Source: an uncultured Burkholderiales bacterium (GTDB lineage Bacteria > Pseudomonadota > Gammaproteobacteria > Burkholderiales > Burkholderiaceae_E). Taken from it: a stretch of DNA of 61,812 nucleotides. The stretch covers positions 1 through 61,812 of the forward strand of contig CAIVAS010000100.1 in assembly GCA_903903975.1 (NCBI GenBank). The letters are read 5' to 3'. Below, one piece after another: positions 46,133 through 57,138 of this stretch (positions within the stretch are counted from its first letter, which is position 1; every line of letters begins with the position of its first letter). The notes beneath the pieces were generated by a model. It was not told the DNA's origin. It saw nothing but the letters and a program-made list of their open reading frames with translations, and made no database searches. Position numbers and translations under genes: made by a program.

Positions 46133-46978
46133 ATGAGCCAGTCCGGTTTGAGGGTGACCCCTTATTCATCTGCGCTGGGCGCGCTCATCGAAGGCATCGA
46201 CCTGGCAAAAGCGGTGTCGCAGGATGAGTTCTCGATCATCCAGCAGGCGTTTCAGGATTACGGCGTCATCTTTTTTCGCGATCAGGTCATCACGCCGCAG
46301 CAGCATCTTGATTTCGCAAGACGCTGGTCGCCGATCGATGTCAATCGTTTCTTCAAGCCGGTCGAGGGCTATCCGGAGATCGCGCAGGTGTTGAAGGAGC
46401 CCGATCAGCGCACCAATATCGGCGGCGATTGGCACACTGACCACAGCTACGACGAAGTGCCCGCCATGGGTTCGATGCTGCTGGCCCGTGAAGTGCCGCC
46501 ACGTGGCGGAGACACCTTGTTCGCCAGCATGAGCATGGCCTATGAAGCGCTGTCGCCGGGCTTGCGGGTGATGCTTGATGGACTGCGTGCAGTGCATTCA
46601 TCAGCCCATGTCTTCGGGGCAAATGCGCCTTATGTGAAGAGCTCCGGCGCGCGACTCGCCAACCCGGAAGCCGCGACCCAGAATGTTGTGCATCCGGTGG
46701 TCATCCGTCATCCGCAAACCGGCAGGCGCACGCTCTACGTCAATCGCGCCTTCACGCTTCATTTCGAAGGCTGGACGCCGGCCGAAAGCAAGCCTTTGCT
46801 CGACTATCTCTATCAGCATTCGGTGCAGCCTGAATTCACCTGCCGTTTCGAATGGCAAAAGGGGTCGATGGCGTTCTGGGACAACCGGGCAACCTGGCAT
46901 TACGCGCTCAATGACTACCACGGCCACCGCCGGCTGATGCATCGGATCACGCTGAAGGGGTCGCCGATCGCCGCCTGA
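46133..46978 (+). CDS. TauD/TfdA-family 2-oxoglutarate dioxygenase
   Basis: The 281-residue Fe(II)/2OG enzyme has LGALIEGIDLAKAVSQDEFS, the metal pair in GGDWHTDHSYDEVPAMGSML (His-x-Asp), RRTLYVNRAFTLHFEGW and the distal His and 2OG-binding Arg in DNRATWHYALNDYHGHRRLM. All catalytic residues are kept. Relatives oxidise taurine, alkyl sulfates or herbicide ethers; the substrate is unknown here. ATG 46133 follows AGGAG. Confidence 0.88.
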   Translation: MSQSGLRVTPYSSALGALIEGIDLAKAVSQDEFSIIQQAFQDYGVIFFRDQVITPQQHLDFARRWSPIDVNRFFKPVEGYPEIAQVLKEPDQRTNIGGDWHTDHSYDEVPAMGSMLLAREVPPRGGDTLFASMSMAYEALSPGLRVMLDGLRAVHSSAHVFGANAPYVKSSGARLANPEAATQNVVHPVVIRHPQTGRRTLYVNRAFTLHFEGWTPAESKPLLDYLYQHSVQPEFTCRFEWQKGSMAFWDNRATWHYALNDYHGHRRLMHRITLKGSPIAA

Positions 46979-47087
46979 TTCGCAATGCGGAATCGCGTGA
47001 ATACCGTTCCCTGTCCAACGTCACGGAAAAAAGTTAAGCTGAAATGTTTCTTTTCAGTCAGAACTGATTCCAAGTAGCGAGGGATGG

Positions 47088-47945
47088 ATGATTGATCGCG
47101 TTTGTACGGTACTTGTCCGCTTGATGATAGTGATGGCGTGCGGCGCGCCATTCACGTCATCGGTTCATGCGCAGGCCGACACCTCAGCCCTGTTGATTGG
47201 AGCCGTCCCGAATCTGAGTGCGCGGGTGGTGATTGCCCAATACCAGCCCGTTCGCGATTACTTTCAGCGAACGCTCAAACAAAGCGTCGAGATTGCCACC
47301 TCGACCGATTTCCCGACTTTCAGTCGCGAGACGCTCAAAGGCAATTATTCGATGGTCTTCACACCGGCAAACCTTGGCCGCCTTGCGCAGGTCGATGGCG
47401 GATGGATTCCGCTCGCCTGCCTTGAGCCGGGCATTCCTGCGGTTCTGGTCGGCATGGCGAACAACCTGAATTCAGATCCCACTCAATTGTCGGGCAAGCT
47501 TCTTGCCACTTCCAATCCCTCGTCGCTGGTGGTTCTGGCTGGCTTGAACTGGTTGAAGGGTCGCAAGCTCGAAGTGGGACGCGACTACACGTTGTCTACC
47601 GTGCCTAACGACGACAGCCTGTTTGCGGTCTTGCGTTCGGGCGAGGCGCCCTTTGCCATGATGAGCAAGGGCGAGTTCATGGCAAAATCCGAAAACATGC
47701 GGCAAGCGACCCGCATTGTCAGCGAAATGGAAATCGTCTCGGGCTTCTGGATTTTGACCAATCCGAAGATGCCTCTCGCGCAGCGCCAGCGCATCAGGGA
47801 ACTGCTCCTCGCCTTCCCCGACTCCGAGGAGGGAAAAGTGTTTTTCGAATCGCCGGGACGCAGTGGTCTGAGTGCCATCACCGATGCGCAGATGAAAGAA
47901 CTCGATGTCTATCTTGAATCGACGCGAAAGGCCCTGGCCCCCTGA
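47088..47945 (+). CDS. PhnD-like phosphate/phosphonate-type binding protein (orphan)
   Basis: The 285-residue protein has a signal peptide (LMIVMACGAPFTSSVHAQA) and a PBP-like fold of the PhnD/PF12974 type: LLIGAVPNLSARVVIAQYQP, DYFQRTLKQSVEIATSTDFP, YSMVFTPANLGRLAQ. No permease or ATPase is nearby; a hybrid histidine kinase gene starts 21 bases downstream. That pairing indicates that the protein presents a ligand to the kinase rather than to a transporter (inference). The ligand is not certain, since the family binds phosphonates, phosphite and other anions. Confidence 0.8.
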   Translation: MIDRVCTVLVRLMIVMACGAPFTSSVHAQADTSALLIGAVPNLSARVVIAQYQPVRDYFQRTLKQSVEIATSTDFPTFSRETLKGNYSMVFTPANLGRLAQVDGGWIPLACLEPGIPAVLVGMANNLNSDPTQLSGKLLATSNPSSLVVLAGLNWLKGRKLEVGRDYTLSTVPNDDSLFAVLRSGEAPFAMMSKGEFMAKSENMRQATRIVSEMEIVSGFWILTNPKMPLAQRQRIRELLLAFPDSEEGKVFFESPGRSGLSAITDAQMKELDVYLESTRKALAP

Positions 47946-47966
47946 CCCGCTGAGCCTTTTCAGACG

Positions 47967-49946
47967 ATGTTTACGAGCCTCGGCTTTCGGGCCAAGTTGG
48001 TCCTGCTGGGCGTGGCGCTTCAGATTGCCACGCTCGCAGCCATTATTTTTACGGCCTCGCTGCTGATTGATCACTATCTCGAGGCATCGCTGGCTGAGCG
48101 CGGCGCTGAACTCAAGCCCCTGATCAATGCGAGCCTGGCAACGCCGCTGGCGCAGCGCGATTACGCCTCGGTCGAGGCCATTCTGCTCGAATCAGTCTCT
48201 GTCGATGGCATTGTCGCAATCTCGGTATTCGATCATCGCGGGCGACTGATTGCATCGGCGGGCAAAGAATCGACATCCGCTGGCGCATCGGTCGACAGGC
48301 AGGGCGGTCAGAGCAATGCTGACCTGATCGAGTTTGCCAGTGCGATCACGCTGGCTGATCGGCCTCTCGGGCAAGCCCGGTTTTCGCTCTCCAGAACATC
48401 GCTGGTGGATGCGCGTCGCAGCCTGCTGTCGAGTCTGGCGCTGATCACCCTTGCGGGGCTCGGTCTGTTTATCGCTTTGCTGGTGGCAGGCTCCTATTCG
48501 CTTACTCGACCGATCGAAGCCCTCATTACCGCAAGCAAGGCGATTCGCGACGGCAATTTCTCGATCACCCTGCCCAAGGCGCGTGGTGACCAGATCGGGG
48601 CATTGATTGATGCATTCGCGCGAATGTCGCAGGAAGTGCGGCGCAAGATCGACGAATTGACCCACAGCGAGGCAAGGCAGCATGAATACCTGCAGCTCTC
48701 GGTGCAGCGGCAAGAAGAAGCCGAGAAGGCGAAGGAAACCGCGGAGCAGGCAAACCGGGCCAAGAGTGATTTCGTTGCGAATATGAGTCACGAAATTCGG
48801 ACCCCCATGAATGCCATCCTTGGGTTTGCCGAATTGATTCGCGACACATCGCTGACAGCAACGCAATCCGAATACATCGATACCATCTGCTCGTCCGGCG
48901 ATTCGCTGCTCGCGATCATCAACGATATTCTTGATCTCTCAAAAATCGAGGCAGGTGAACTCAGACTTCAGATCGAGGCATTCAGTCCTGCAGCGCTGGT
49001 CCGGAAAATGGATGCGCTGTTTCGGTCGCAATGTCTTGCCAAAGGCATCGAACTGCAGATCGATCTCGATGCCCAGATGCCCGATGAGCTGTTTGGCGAC
49101 GTCGTTCGGATCGAGCAGGTACTGATCAATCTGGTCTCGAACGCAATCAAGTTCACATCGCGCGGCTCGGTGCGGGTCATGATCCGACCGGACAAGTCAG
49201 AGGCACCTGAGTGCACCGTCGTCGTCACCGTTGCGGATACTGGCATCGGTATCAGCGAGGACGCCCTGACCCGTCTGTTTCAGCCGTTTTCGCAGGCCGA
49301 TGGCTCCATCACCCGGCGCTTCGGTGGGACCGGGCTCGGGTTGGCAATCTCGAAGCGGCTGGTTGAAATGATGGGTGGAAAGATCTCGGCGCGCAGCCGT
49401 TCAGGCATCGGATCGACCTTTATTTTCACCGTGGTCTGCCAGCGTGCTTTGGGCGACGAGCAGGGCAGGTCGATCATCGGGCACGACGCTTCGTCGGGTT
49501 CGATGCTTGTGATGCAAGACGAGGAGGCGGCCTCGATTCGGGAGCGCTTGCGGGATAAAAAGGTTTTGCTGGTTGAAGACAATTCGGTCAATGCGACGCT
49601 CGCGAGCCGATTCCTCGCGGCCTTGAACATGCAGGTCACGCATGCCGAGAATGGACTGCAGGCTGTTCATCAAGTGTCGGTTCAGCAATTTGATGTCGTG
49701 CTGATGGACCTGCAGATGCCCGCGATGAACGGCTTTGAAGCGACTCAAGCGATCCTGGCCCAATTGCGTGAGCGGGCTCCCCCGATCATTGCCTGCTCGG
49801 CCTCGGTGCTCGATCAGGACAAGCAGGCCTGCCTGGACGTCGGAATGGTTGATCACATCGCCAAACCGATCGTGCGTGAGCGTTTGGTCGAGACGCTGCT
49901 GCGCTGGGTTCGTCAGGTCGACGCGCGAGCGACCGACTCGACCTGA
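47967..49946 (+). CDS. Hybrid sensor histidine kinase with receiver domain
   Basis: The 659-residue kinase has two membrane helices (about 12-34 and 155-175) around a periplasmic domain of about 115 residues, a HAMP domain, a short coiled coil, HisKA ([20 protein letters not shown], phospho-His), HATPase ([40 protein letters not shown]) and a C-terminal receiver ([18 protein letters not shown], phospho-Asp in [16 protein letters not shown], Lys in HIAKPI). No Hpt domain or separate response regulator is nearby, so the downstream output is unknown. It forms a two-gene unit with the PhnD-like protein. Confidence 0.93.
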   Translation: MFTSLGFRAKLVLLGVALQIATLAAIIFTASLLIDHYLEASLAERGAELKPLINASLATPLAQRDYASVEAILLESVSVDGIVAISVFDHRGRLIASAGKESTSAGASVDRQGGQSNADLIEFASAITLADRPLGQARFSLSRTSLVDARRSLLSSLALITLAGLGLFIALLVAGSYSLTRPIEALITASKAIRDGNFSITLPKARGDQIGALIDAFARMSQEVRRKIDELTHSEARQHEYLQLSVQRQEEAEKAKETAEQANRAKSDFVANMSHEIRTPMNAILGFAELIRDTSLTATQSEYIDTICSSGDSLLAIINDILDLSKIEAGELRLQIEAFSPAALVRKMDALFRSQCLAKGIELQIDLDAQMPDELFGDVVRIEQVLINLVSNAIKFTSRGSVRVMIRPDKSEAPECTVVVTVADTGIGISEDALTRLFQPFSQADGSITRRFGGTGLGLAISKRLVEMMGGKISARSRSGIGSTFIFTVVCQRALGDEQGRSIIGHDASSGSMLVMQDEEAASIRERLRDKKVLLVEDNSVNATLASRFLAALNMQVTHAENGLQAVHQVSVQQFDVVLMDLQMPAMNGFEATQAILAQLRERAPPIIACSASVLDQDKQACLDVGMVDHIAKPIVRERLVETLLRWVRQVDARATDST

Positions 49947-49948
49947 GC

Positions 49949-49975
49949 GGCGAATCGGCGAGTTGCCGATTCGCC
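49949..49975 (+). terminator. Strong hairpin after the hybrid kinase gene
   Basis: GGCGAATCGGC and GCCGATTCGCC form a perfect 11-bp stem around GAGTT, starting 2 bases after the stop codon. It lacks a T run, so it may be a Rho-assisted or stabilising 3' structure. The following 240 bases to the PEP-CTERM gene show nothing else I can support. Confidence 0.55.
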
Positions 49976-50216
49976 GATTCTCGAGCAGCCTTACTTGCCG
50001 ACCAAGGGCTGCCTTGACCACTCGAAATGTCCTCTGATCGCCAAGCTTGGCTTAGGTGAGCCTTAGCCGACGACAAAAATCGACGTCCTGATCCGGCGCC
50101 TTTTCTGACGCAACGGCGTCGCTTCAAAGCGCTGCGTTTCCAACCTTCACCGCGCAGACTCGACAGCGGGTCGGGCATTGGGCCAAACCCAGTTTTTCGA
50201 AACATTTTCAGGATTA

Positions 50217-50887
50217 ATGATGAAAAATGTGACTGGATATTGGTCAAGAACGCTGATCTCGACGGCGATTGCCGCAGCGGTGTCGGTGCCTGCGTCGGCC
50301 GCGATTTTGAACGGCGTTTTTGATGTGTATGTTTATCAGGGTTTAGGCAGCGGCAATATTGCAGACCCGAATAACCAGGCTGTAATCGGCAATCCGCTGA
50401 TCGTTCCTGGCGCTGAGATTGCCCACATCACTTACACCGGAGATCTGAATTTCAATGCCACAACCAACTCCGTACTGGTATTTTTTCAATCCGGCGGGGG
50501 GGCATCTCAACGATCACAGGCGATCTGGCTTTTCCGATATCGACCGGCAATTTCGGAACCACGACAGTGATGACCTTTTCCGGCTCGACCTTCGGTCAGT
50601 CATGGGGTGGCACCATCACCCATGACGATGGCGTTACGCTGTACAGCACCTTCGGCGACGCTGGTTCTGCCCTGGCAAGCAGCGCCGGCCCGACATCGTC
50701 GGTATCGACAAGTTTTGCCAACCTGAACAGCAACAAATGGGAACTGGTCTACGTGGCGGCCAATGACCTGCCCGAAGTGCTCTCAATGGATGTCACGTCT
50801 CGGGTTCCCGAGCCGGCGACACTTGGCATCATCGGGTTGGGGCTTGGCCTCATCGGCACGGCGAGCCAGCGCCGCAAGAAAGTCTGA
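50217..50887 (+). pseudogene. PEP-CTERM protein gene, frame broken at a G7 run
   Basis: The first part (from ATG 50217; ATG 50220 is equally possible) has a signal peptide (TLISTAIAAAVSVPASAA) and reads to a stop at 50570. The second frame continues the same protein: ISTITGDLAFPISTGNFGTT and onward to a classic PEP-CTERM tail, VPEPATLGIIGLGLGLIGTA plus RRKK. The frames meet at seven G residues (50496-50502); eight would give one open frame of about 223 codons. This could be a real frameshift, a phase-variable tract or a sequencing error. Intact relatives are exported and sorted by an exosortase, whose gene is not in this window. Confidence 0.82.
50496..50502 (+). repeat. Poly-G tract (G7) inside the PEP-CTERM gene
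   Basis: Seven consecutive G bases mark the exact point where the reading frame switches. Homopolymeric G runs are prone to slipped-strand mispairing and to base-calling error. Confidence 0.8.
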
Positions 50888-50899
50888 GCGATTGCTGCA

Positions 50900-50929
50900 G
50901 CGACTGCGGATTGACTCTTCCGCAGTCGC
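50900..50929. terminator. Hairpin between convergent PEP-CTERM and fadH genes
   Basis: GCGACTGCGGA and TCCGCAGTCGC form an 11-bp perfect stem with an 8-base loop, filling the 50-base space between the convergent stops. It can serve both strands; no T run is present. Confidence 0.6.
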
Positions 50930-50937
50930 GCGAATCG

Positions 50938-52998
<2,061 letters not shown>

Positions 52999-53109
52999 TC
53001 AGGCTGAAATTACACCAGATCAGCCGGAACTGACACGGCATCCTGACGCCGGCTGTGGCAATATCGACGGGCTTTTGAATTCATAGACCGCCAAGAGGGA
53101 GATAAGACC

Positions 53110-54429
53110 ATGAACAATTTCACAGTGAAACCCAAAACCGGGTTCGGCCTGAACCCGCTCGATGAACTCAACGATCTGCGCATGTCCGAGGCTGCGATGC
53201 CGCTGCTCGAACATGTCCGCCGATTCGTCACCGACACGGTCGAGCCGATGTCCGAGAAGTTCGAGAAGCTCGGCGAAGGTCGTACTGATCGATGGAGCTA
53301 CGCCCCGGGCCAGCTCGAACTGCTCGAAGGCGCCAAGAACCAGGCAAAAAAAGAAGGTCTCTGGAATTTCTTCCTGCCCGACGCCGAAACCGGCGAAGGC
53401 CTGAAGAACCTCGACTACGCTTACATCGCTGCCGTCCTCGGTCGCAACCGGATGGCTTCCGAGACCATGAACTGCGCCGCGCCCGATACCGGCAACATGG
53501 AAGTGCTTGAGCGCGTCGGAACCCCTGCCCAGAAAGAGCGCTGGCTCAAGCCGCTGCTGGCCGGCGAGATCCGCTCGGCTTATGCCATGACCGAACCGCA
53601 TCGTGCATCGTCCGATGCGAAGAACATCGGCATGCAGGCCGTGCTCGAAGGCGACGAATGGGTGCTCAACGGCGAGAAGTTCTACATCTCGGGCGCCGGT
53701 GATCCGCGCTGCAAGATCATGATCACGATGTGCAAAACCAGCCCTGATGCGCCGGCCCACAAGCAGCAGTCGCAGATCCTGGTTCCCATCGAAACACCCG
53801 GCGTCAAGATTCTTGGCCCGATGTGCGTCTTCGGTGAAGACGATGCGCCCCATGGCCATATGCACATCAAGTTCGATAATGTGCGCGTCCCGAAAGACAA
53901 CATGCTGCTCGGCGAAGGCCGCGGCTTCGAGATCTCGCAGGTTCGCCTCGGCCCGGGCCGGATCCACCACTGCATGCGCTCGATCGGCAGCGCTGAAAAG
54001 GCGCTCGAGCTGATGGTCACCCGTGGTCTGTCGCGCGAAGCCTTCGGCAAGAAGCTGGTGCATCTGGGTGGCAACATCGAGATCATCTCGCGCGCCCGGA
54101 TCGAGATCGAATCGATGCGCCTGATGGTGCTCAAGGCCGCCAAAGCCATGGACGTCCTGGGCAATCGTGAGGCCCGTGTCTGGGTTCATATGGTCAAGGC
54201 GCTCGTGCCTGAGCGTGTTTGCCAGATCATCGACCAGGCGATCCAGATGCACGGTGCAACCGGTGTGTCGCAGTGGACCCCGCTGGCACGCATGTATACC
54301 CAGCAGCGCACGCTGCGTTTGGCCGACGGTCCGGACGAAGTGCATCACCTGGTGGTCGGTCGCAACGAAGTTCGCCGCTATGAAGGCGGCGAGGAAGACA
54401 CCAGCAGCGCAGCAGTGTTCCGCAGCTGA
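53110..54429 (+). CDS. Acyl-CoA dehydrogenase family protein
   Basis: The 439-residue flavoenzyme has the helical N domain (AMPLLEHVRRFVTDTVEPMS), the FAD/substrate block SAYAMTEPHRASSDAKNIGM, GDEWVLNGEKFYISGAGDPR, FDNVRVPKDNMLLGEGRGFE, and the C-terminal IIDQAIQMHGATGVSQWTPL. The catalytic base is not at a position I can assign with certainty. Related long forms (about 430 residues) act on medium/long-chain or branched acyl-CoA. It is divergent from fadH, 135 bases away. Confidence 0.9.
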   Translation: MNNFTVKPKTGFGLNPLDELNDLRMSEAAMPLLEHVRRFVTDTVEPMSEKFEKLGEGRTDRWSYAPGQLELLEGAKNQAKKEGLWNFFLPDAETGEGLKNLDYAYIAAVLGRNRMASETMNCAAPDTGNMEVLERVGTPAQKERWLKPLLAGEIRSAYAMTEPHRASSDAKNIGMQAVLEGDEWVLNGEKFYISGAGDPRCKIMITMCKTSPDAPAHKQQSQILVPIETPGVKILGPMCVFGEDDAPHGHMHIKFDNVRVPKDNMLLGEGRGFEISQVRLGPGRIHHCMRSIGSAEKALELMVTRGLSREAFGKKLVHLGGNIEIISRARIEIESMRLMVLKAAKAMDVLGNREARVWVHMVKALVPERVCQIIDQAIQMHGATGVSQWTPLARMYTQQRTLRLADGPDEVHHLVVGRNEVRRYEGGEEDTSSAAVFRS

Positions 54430-54448
54430 GTCTTAGGCTGAGCTTGAA

Positions 54449-54479
54449 ACGGGGCGGGTCGATTATCGGCCCGCCCCGT
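54449..54479. terminator. GC-rich hairpin terminator after the acyl-CoA dehydrogenase gene
   Basis: ACGGGGCGGG and CCCGCCCCGT form a 10-bp stem with an 11-base loop, followed by GTCGTTTC. It lies between convergent genes (dehydrogenase and VWA protein) and may act in both directions. Confidence 0.65.
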
Positions 54480-54535
54480 GTCGTTTCAGGCAAGCGAAAC
54501 GCGGTGAGCGATTCGCCGGTCGAAAAGAAGATTGA

Positions 54536-55996
54536 CTAGTCGTAAGCCAGCATCACGTCGTCGACCGCACGTTCGAGATCGGCCGCGGTGGCGCAGTGAT
54601 AGAGCTTCGTGATCAGCGGTTCGTAGCGCAGCATGCAGCTGTCGCCTGTGCCCCATCTCATCGGTGGCTCGGGGCACAGCCAGACCAGGCGTTTGGCGCG
54701 GTCTGCAATTTCCTGAACGATATCGAGCCGGGGGTCGCTGTGATTGGAGCGGCCGTCACCCAGCATGATCACGGTCGTTCGCCGGTCGATGGTGTCGAAG
54801 TAGCTCTCTTGCAGCTCGGCCAGTGCCTGCCCGTAATCAGTGCTGCCCGATCCGGCGACATCGACAATGCGATCCATGGCCGCCTCGGGCGAGAGGCGGG
54901 CGAGGATATCGCCGACGTCGTGCAGCTTGTTGGAGAAGGCAAAGGTGTCGACGTCTGAGACTTCATCGCGCAGCGTGTGCAAAAAGAGCAGCAGGAAGCG
55001 AACGTAACTTGCGACCGATCCAGAGACATCGCAGATCGCGACGATCTTGGGGCGATCCTTGCGCTTGTATCGCCAGATGAGGTCGACCGGTACCCAGTCA
55101 TTGGCGGCGCTCGCCCGTAGTGTTCGGCCGATATCGAGGCGGCCGCGATTGCGCATGCGCCGCTTGCGGGAGTGCCTGACAGCCAGCCGCTTGGCCATCC
55201 GCGCGACGATGAACTTCATTCGTTCGAGATCGCGGTACTCGAGCTGGTCGATCGAGCGATTGGCGATCGTCTCATTCATGAAGTTCTCGGTGGCACTGCG
55301 ACCGAACACTTCATAGCGCTGTTTGATGTGCGCACGGGCCTGCTGCTGAACCGCCATACGTGCGTCGATCAGCTCCTGTGCCTGGGCCTGCGATGAGGGC
55401 GACGGATCGTCGAGCTTTTCGAGGAGGCGGCGCTCCAGCGCCTCGACGCCAAGCTGCTCGAGCATGCGGCGCACAAAATAGCCGGTCTGCGAGGCAAAGC
55501 GGATTTCGTCGGCACCCACTGCCGTGGCGGCTTTTTGCAAGGCCATCGCCACCTGAGCCGGATTCTTGTTGCTGGCCAGTGCCAGAAAGCGCCCGATCTG
55601 ATCGGCGTCCGGATCACCGCCGGTTTCGTCGGTCGGGGTGTTGTCGCTGAGGGCTTGCGATTCAGAATCGTCGTTGCCCTGGCCCTGCGACTCGCCCTGA
55701 CCCGGCATCAGATTCGAATTGTCTTCGCCTTCGGCCGAGTCGGCATTCGGGTCGTCCTGCTGCTCGCGTCTGGGCGAGGCGTCGACCGTCTTGAAGAAGA
55801 CATCGAAGAGATGGTCGTGAAGCACCTTTTCTTCTTCTGATTTGGCCAGCACCATCGACAGCGAGGTCTTCATCACCTCGCGATCGGCATAGCCCACCAG
55901 TGCGACCGTGCGGGCTGCGTCGATTGCTTCGGTACTCGAGACATCGGCACCGGCCGAGCGCAAGGCCCGGATGAACCGTGTCAGCGCACGTTCCAT
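54536..55996 (-). CDS. VWA-domain CoxE-like protein
   Basis: The 486-residue protein has an N-terminal helical domain (FIRALRSAGADVSSTEAIDA), an acidic Gln/Asp/Ser-rich linker (about 75-135) and a C-terminal von Willebrand A domain with the MIDAS motif DVSGS, then the TFAFSNKLHDVGDIL block and GSGSTDYGQALAEL. CoxE-type proteins work with a MoxR AAA+ ATPase to insert cofactors or mature metalloenzymes. Its ATG directly follows the stop codon of the moxR gene, so the two are translated as a pair. No obvious client enzyme gene is adjacent. Confidence 0.9.
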   Translation of the reverse strand: MERALTRFIRALRSAGADVSSTEAIDAARTVALVGYADREVMKTSLSMVLAKSEEEKVLHDHLFDVFFKTVDASPRREQQDDPNADSAEGEDNSNLMPGQGESQGQGNDDSESQALSDNTPTDETGGDPDADQIGRFLALASNKNPAQVAMALQKAATAVGADEIRFASQTGYFVRRMLEQLGVEALERRLLEKLDDPSPSSQAQAQELIDARMAVQQQARAHIKQRYEVFGRSATENFMNETIANRSIDQLEYRDLERMKFIVARMAKRLAVRHSRKRRMRNRGRLDIGRTLRASAANDWVPVDLIWRYKRKDRPKIVAICDVSGSVASYVRFLLLFLHTLRDEVSDVDTFAFSNKLHDVGDILARLSPEAAMDRIVDVAGSGSTDYGQALAELQESYFDTIDRRTTVIMLGDGRSNHSDPRLDIVQEIADRAKRLVWLCPEPPMRWGTGDSCMLRYEPLITKLYHCATAADLERAVDDVMLAYD

Positions 55997-56983
55997 TTAA
56001 GATGCCGCGCCGGGTCCGGTGATGGCTGCATGGGTCAGCGAATCGAGTTTTCCGTCGAGCGAGATGACGTCGGTCTGTCGCTTGAGCAGGACGCTGAGCG
56101 TCGAACGAACCAGTGCAGGGTCGAGCGACTCTGCATGCATCAGCAGCAGGGTACGCGCCCAGTCGACGGTTTCACTGATTGACGGCAGCTTGCGGATGTC
56201 CTGCTCGCGCAGCGATTGAACGAAGTCGACCATCTGCTTGAGAAGGGACTGTGCAATATCGGGGACGCGCGCCCGCACGATCTGCTGCTCGCGGTCGGCA
56301 TCAGGGAAACCCACATGCAGATGCAGGCAGCGGCGCTTGAGCGCATCGCCAAGCTCGCGTGTGTTGTTGGAGGTCAGGATCACCAGCGGTGGGATCTGCG
56401 CCTGGATCGTGCCGATCTCGGGGATGGTGACCTGATAGTCGGCAAGTACCTCAAGCAAAAGGGCTTCGAAAGCCTCATCGGACTTGTCGATTTCGTCGAT
56501 CAGCAGCACCGAGCCACCTTCCTGCTCCATGGCTTTGAGGACCGGACGTGGCGCAAGAAATTCGCGCGAGAAAAACAGATCACGAAACCCCGAGAGTTTG
56601 GCAAGCGAGGCCTCGATCGAGTCGGCATCGCCGATGAGGTGGTTGATCTTGTCCTTCAGGACCTGGGTGTAGAGAAGCTGCTTGCCGTACTGCCACTCGT
56701 ACAGTGCTTTGCTTTCATCGAGCCCTTCGTAGCACTGCAGCCGCAGCAACGGGTAGCTCAGGGCCTTCGAGATGCAGACCGCCATATCGGTCTTGCCAAC
56801 GCCTGCCGGGCCTTCGACCAGTACCGGCTTGCGAAGATGGTGGGCCAGGTACAGCGCGGTGGAGATCGACGGCGTCGAGATATAGCCTGCCGAGCCGAGC
56901 GCTGCAGTCACCGCGTCGATCGATGCGAAGCCCAACTGATCGGCAGATATGGAAGAGGAGACAAGCCGCGGCGATGAAGTCAT
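55997..56983 (-). CDS. MoxR-type AAA+ ATPase
   Basis: The 328-residue ATPase has Walker A in VLVEGPAGVGKTDMAVCIS, Walker B in GGSVLLIDEIDKSDEAFEAL, sensor 1 in VILTSNNTRELGDALKRRCL and an arginine-finger region in KRRC. MoxR ATPases act as chaperones with VWA partners, and the partner gene is the next one. ATG 56983 is chosen; a TTG at 57049 would add 22 residues that do not look conserved. Confidence 0.9.
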   Translation of the reverse strand: MTSSPRLVSSSISADQLGFASIDAVTAALGSAGYISTPSISTALYLAHHLRKPVLVEGPAGVGKTDMAVCISKALSYPLLRLQCYEGLDESKALYEWQYGKQLLYTQVLKDKINHLIGDADSIEASLAKLSGFRDLFFSREFLAPRPVLKAMEQEGGSVLLIDEIDKSDEAFEALLLEVLADYQVTIPEIGTIQAQIPPLVILTSNNTRELGDALKRRCLHLHVGFPDADREQQIVRARVPDIAQSLLKQMVDFVQSLREQDIRKLPSISETVDWARTLLLMHAESLDPALVRSTLSVLLKRQTDVISLDGKLDSLTHAAITGPGAAS

Positions 56984-57138
56984 CTGGAGTCGGCGACAGG
57001 GGTCGCGCAGGAAAAGGACGAGATCGAGTTTAACGCAGCCGATCGGCAAGCCCGCTCGAGCGTTTCAGTTCTGCGGTGCGCTCAAGGGGCACCCGAGCCA
57101 GGCTTGTCGATGCCGACCGGGTCTCTTGCCCGCGCCGA

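Noticed and set aside
53020-54348. 442-codon minus-strand open frame
   Set aside because: It mirrors the acyl-CoA dehydrogenase gene, whose motifs and ribosome site are clear; two real genes in full antisense is very unlikely.
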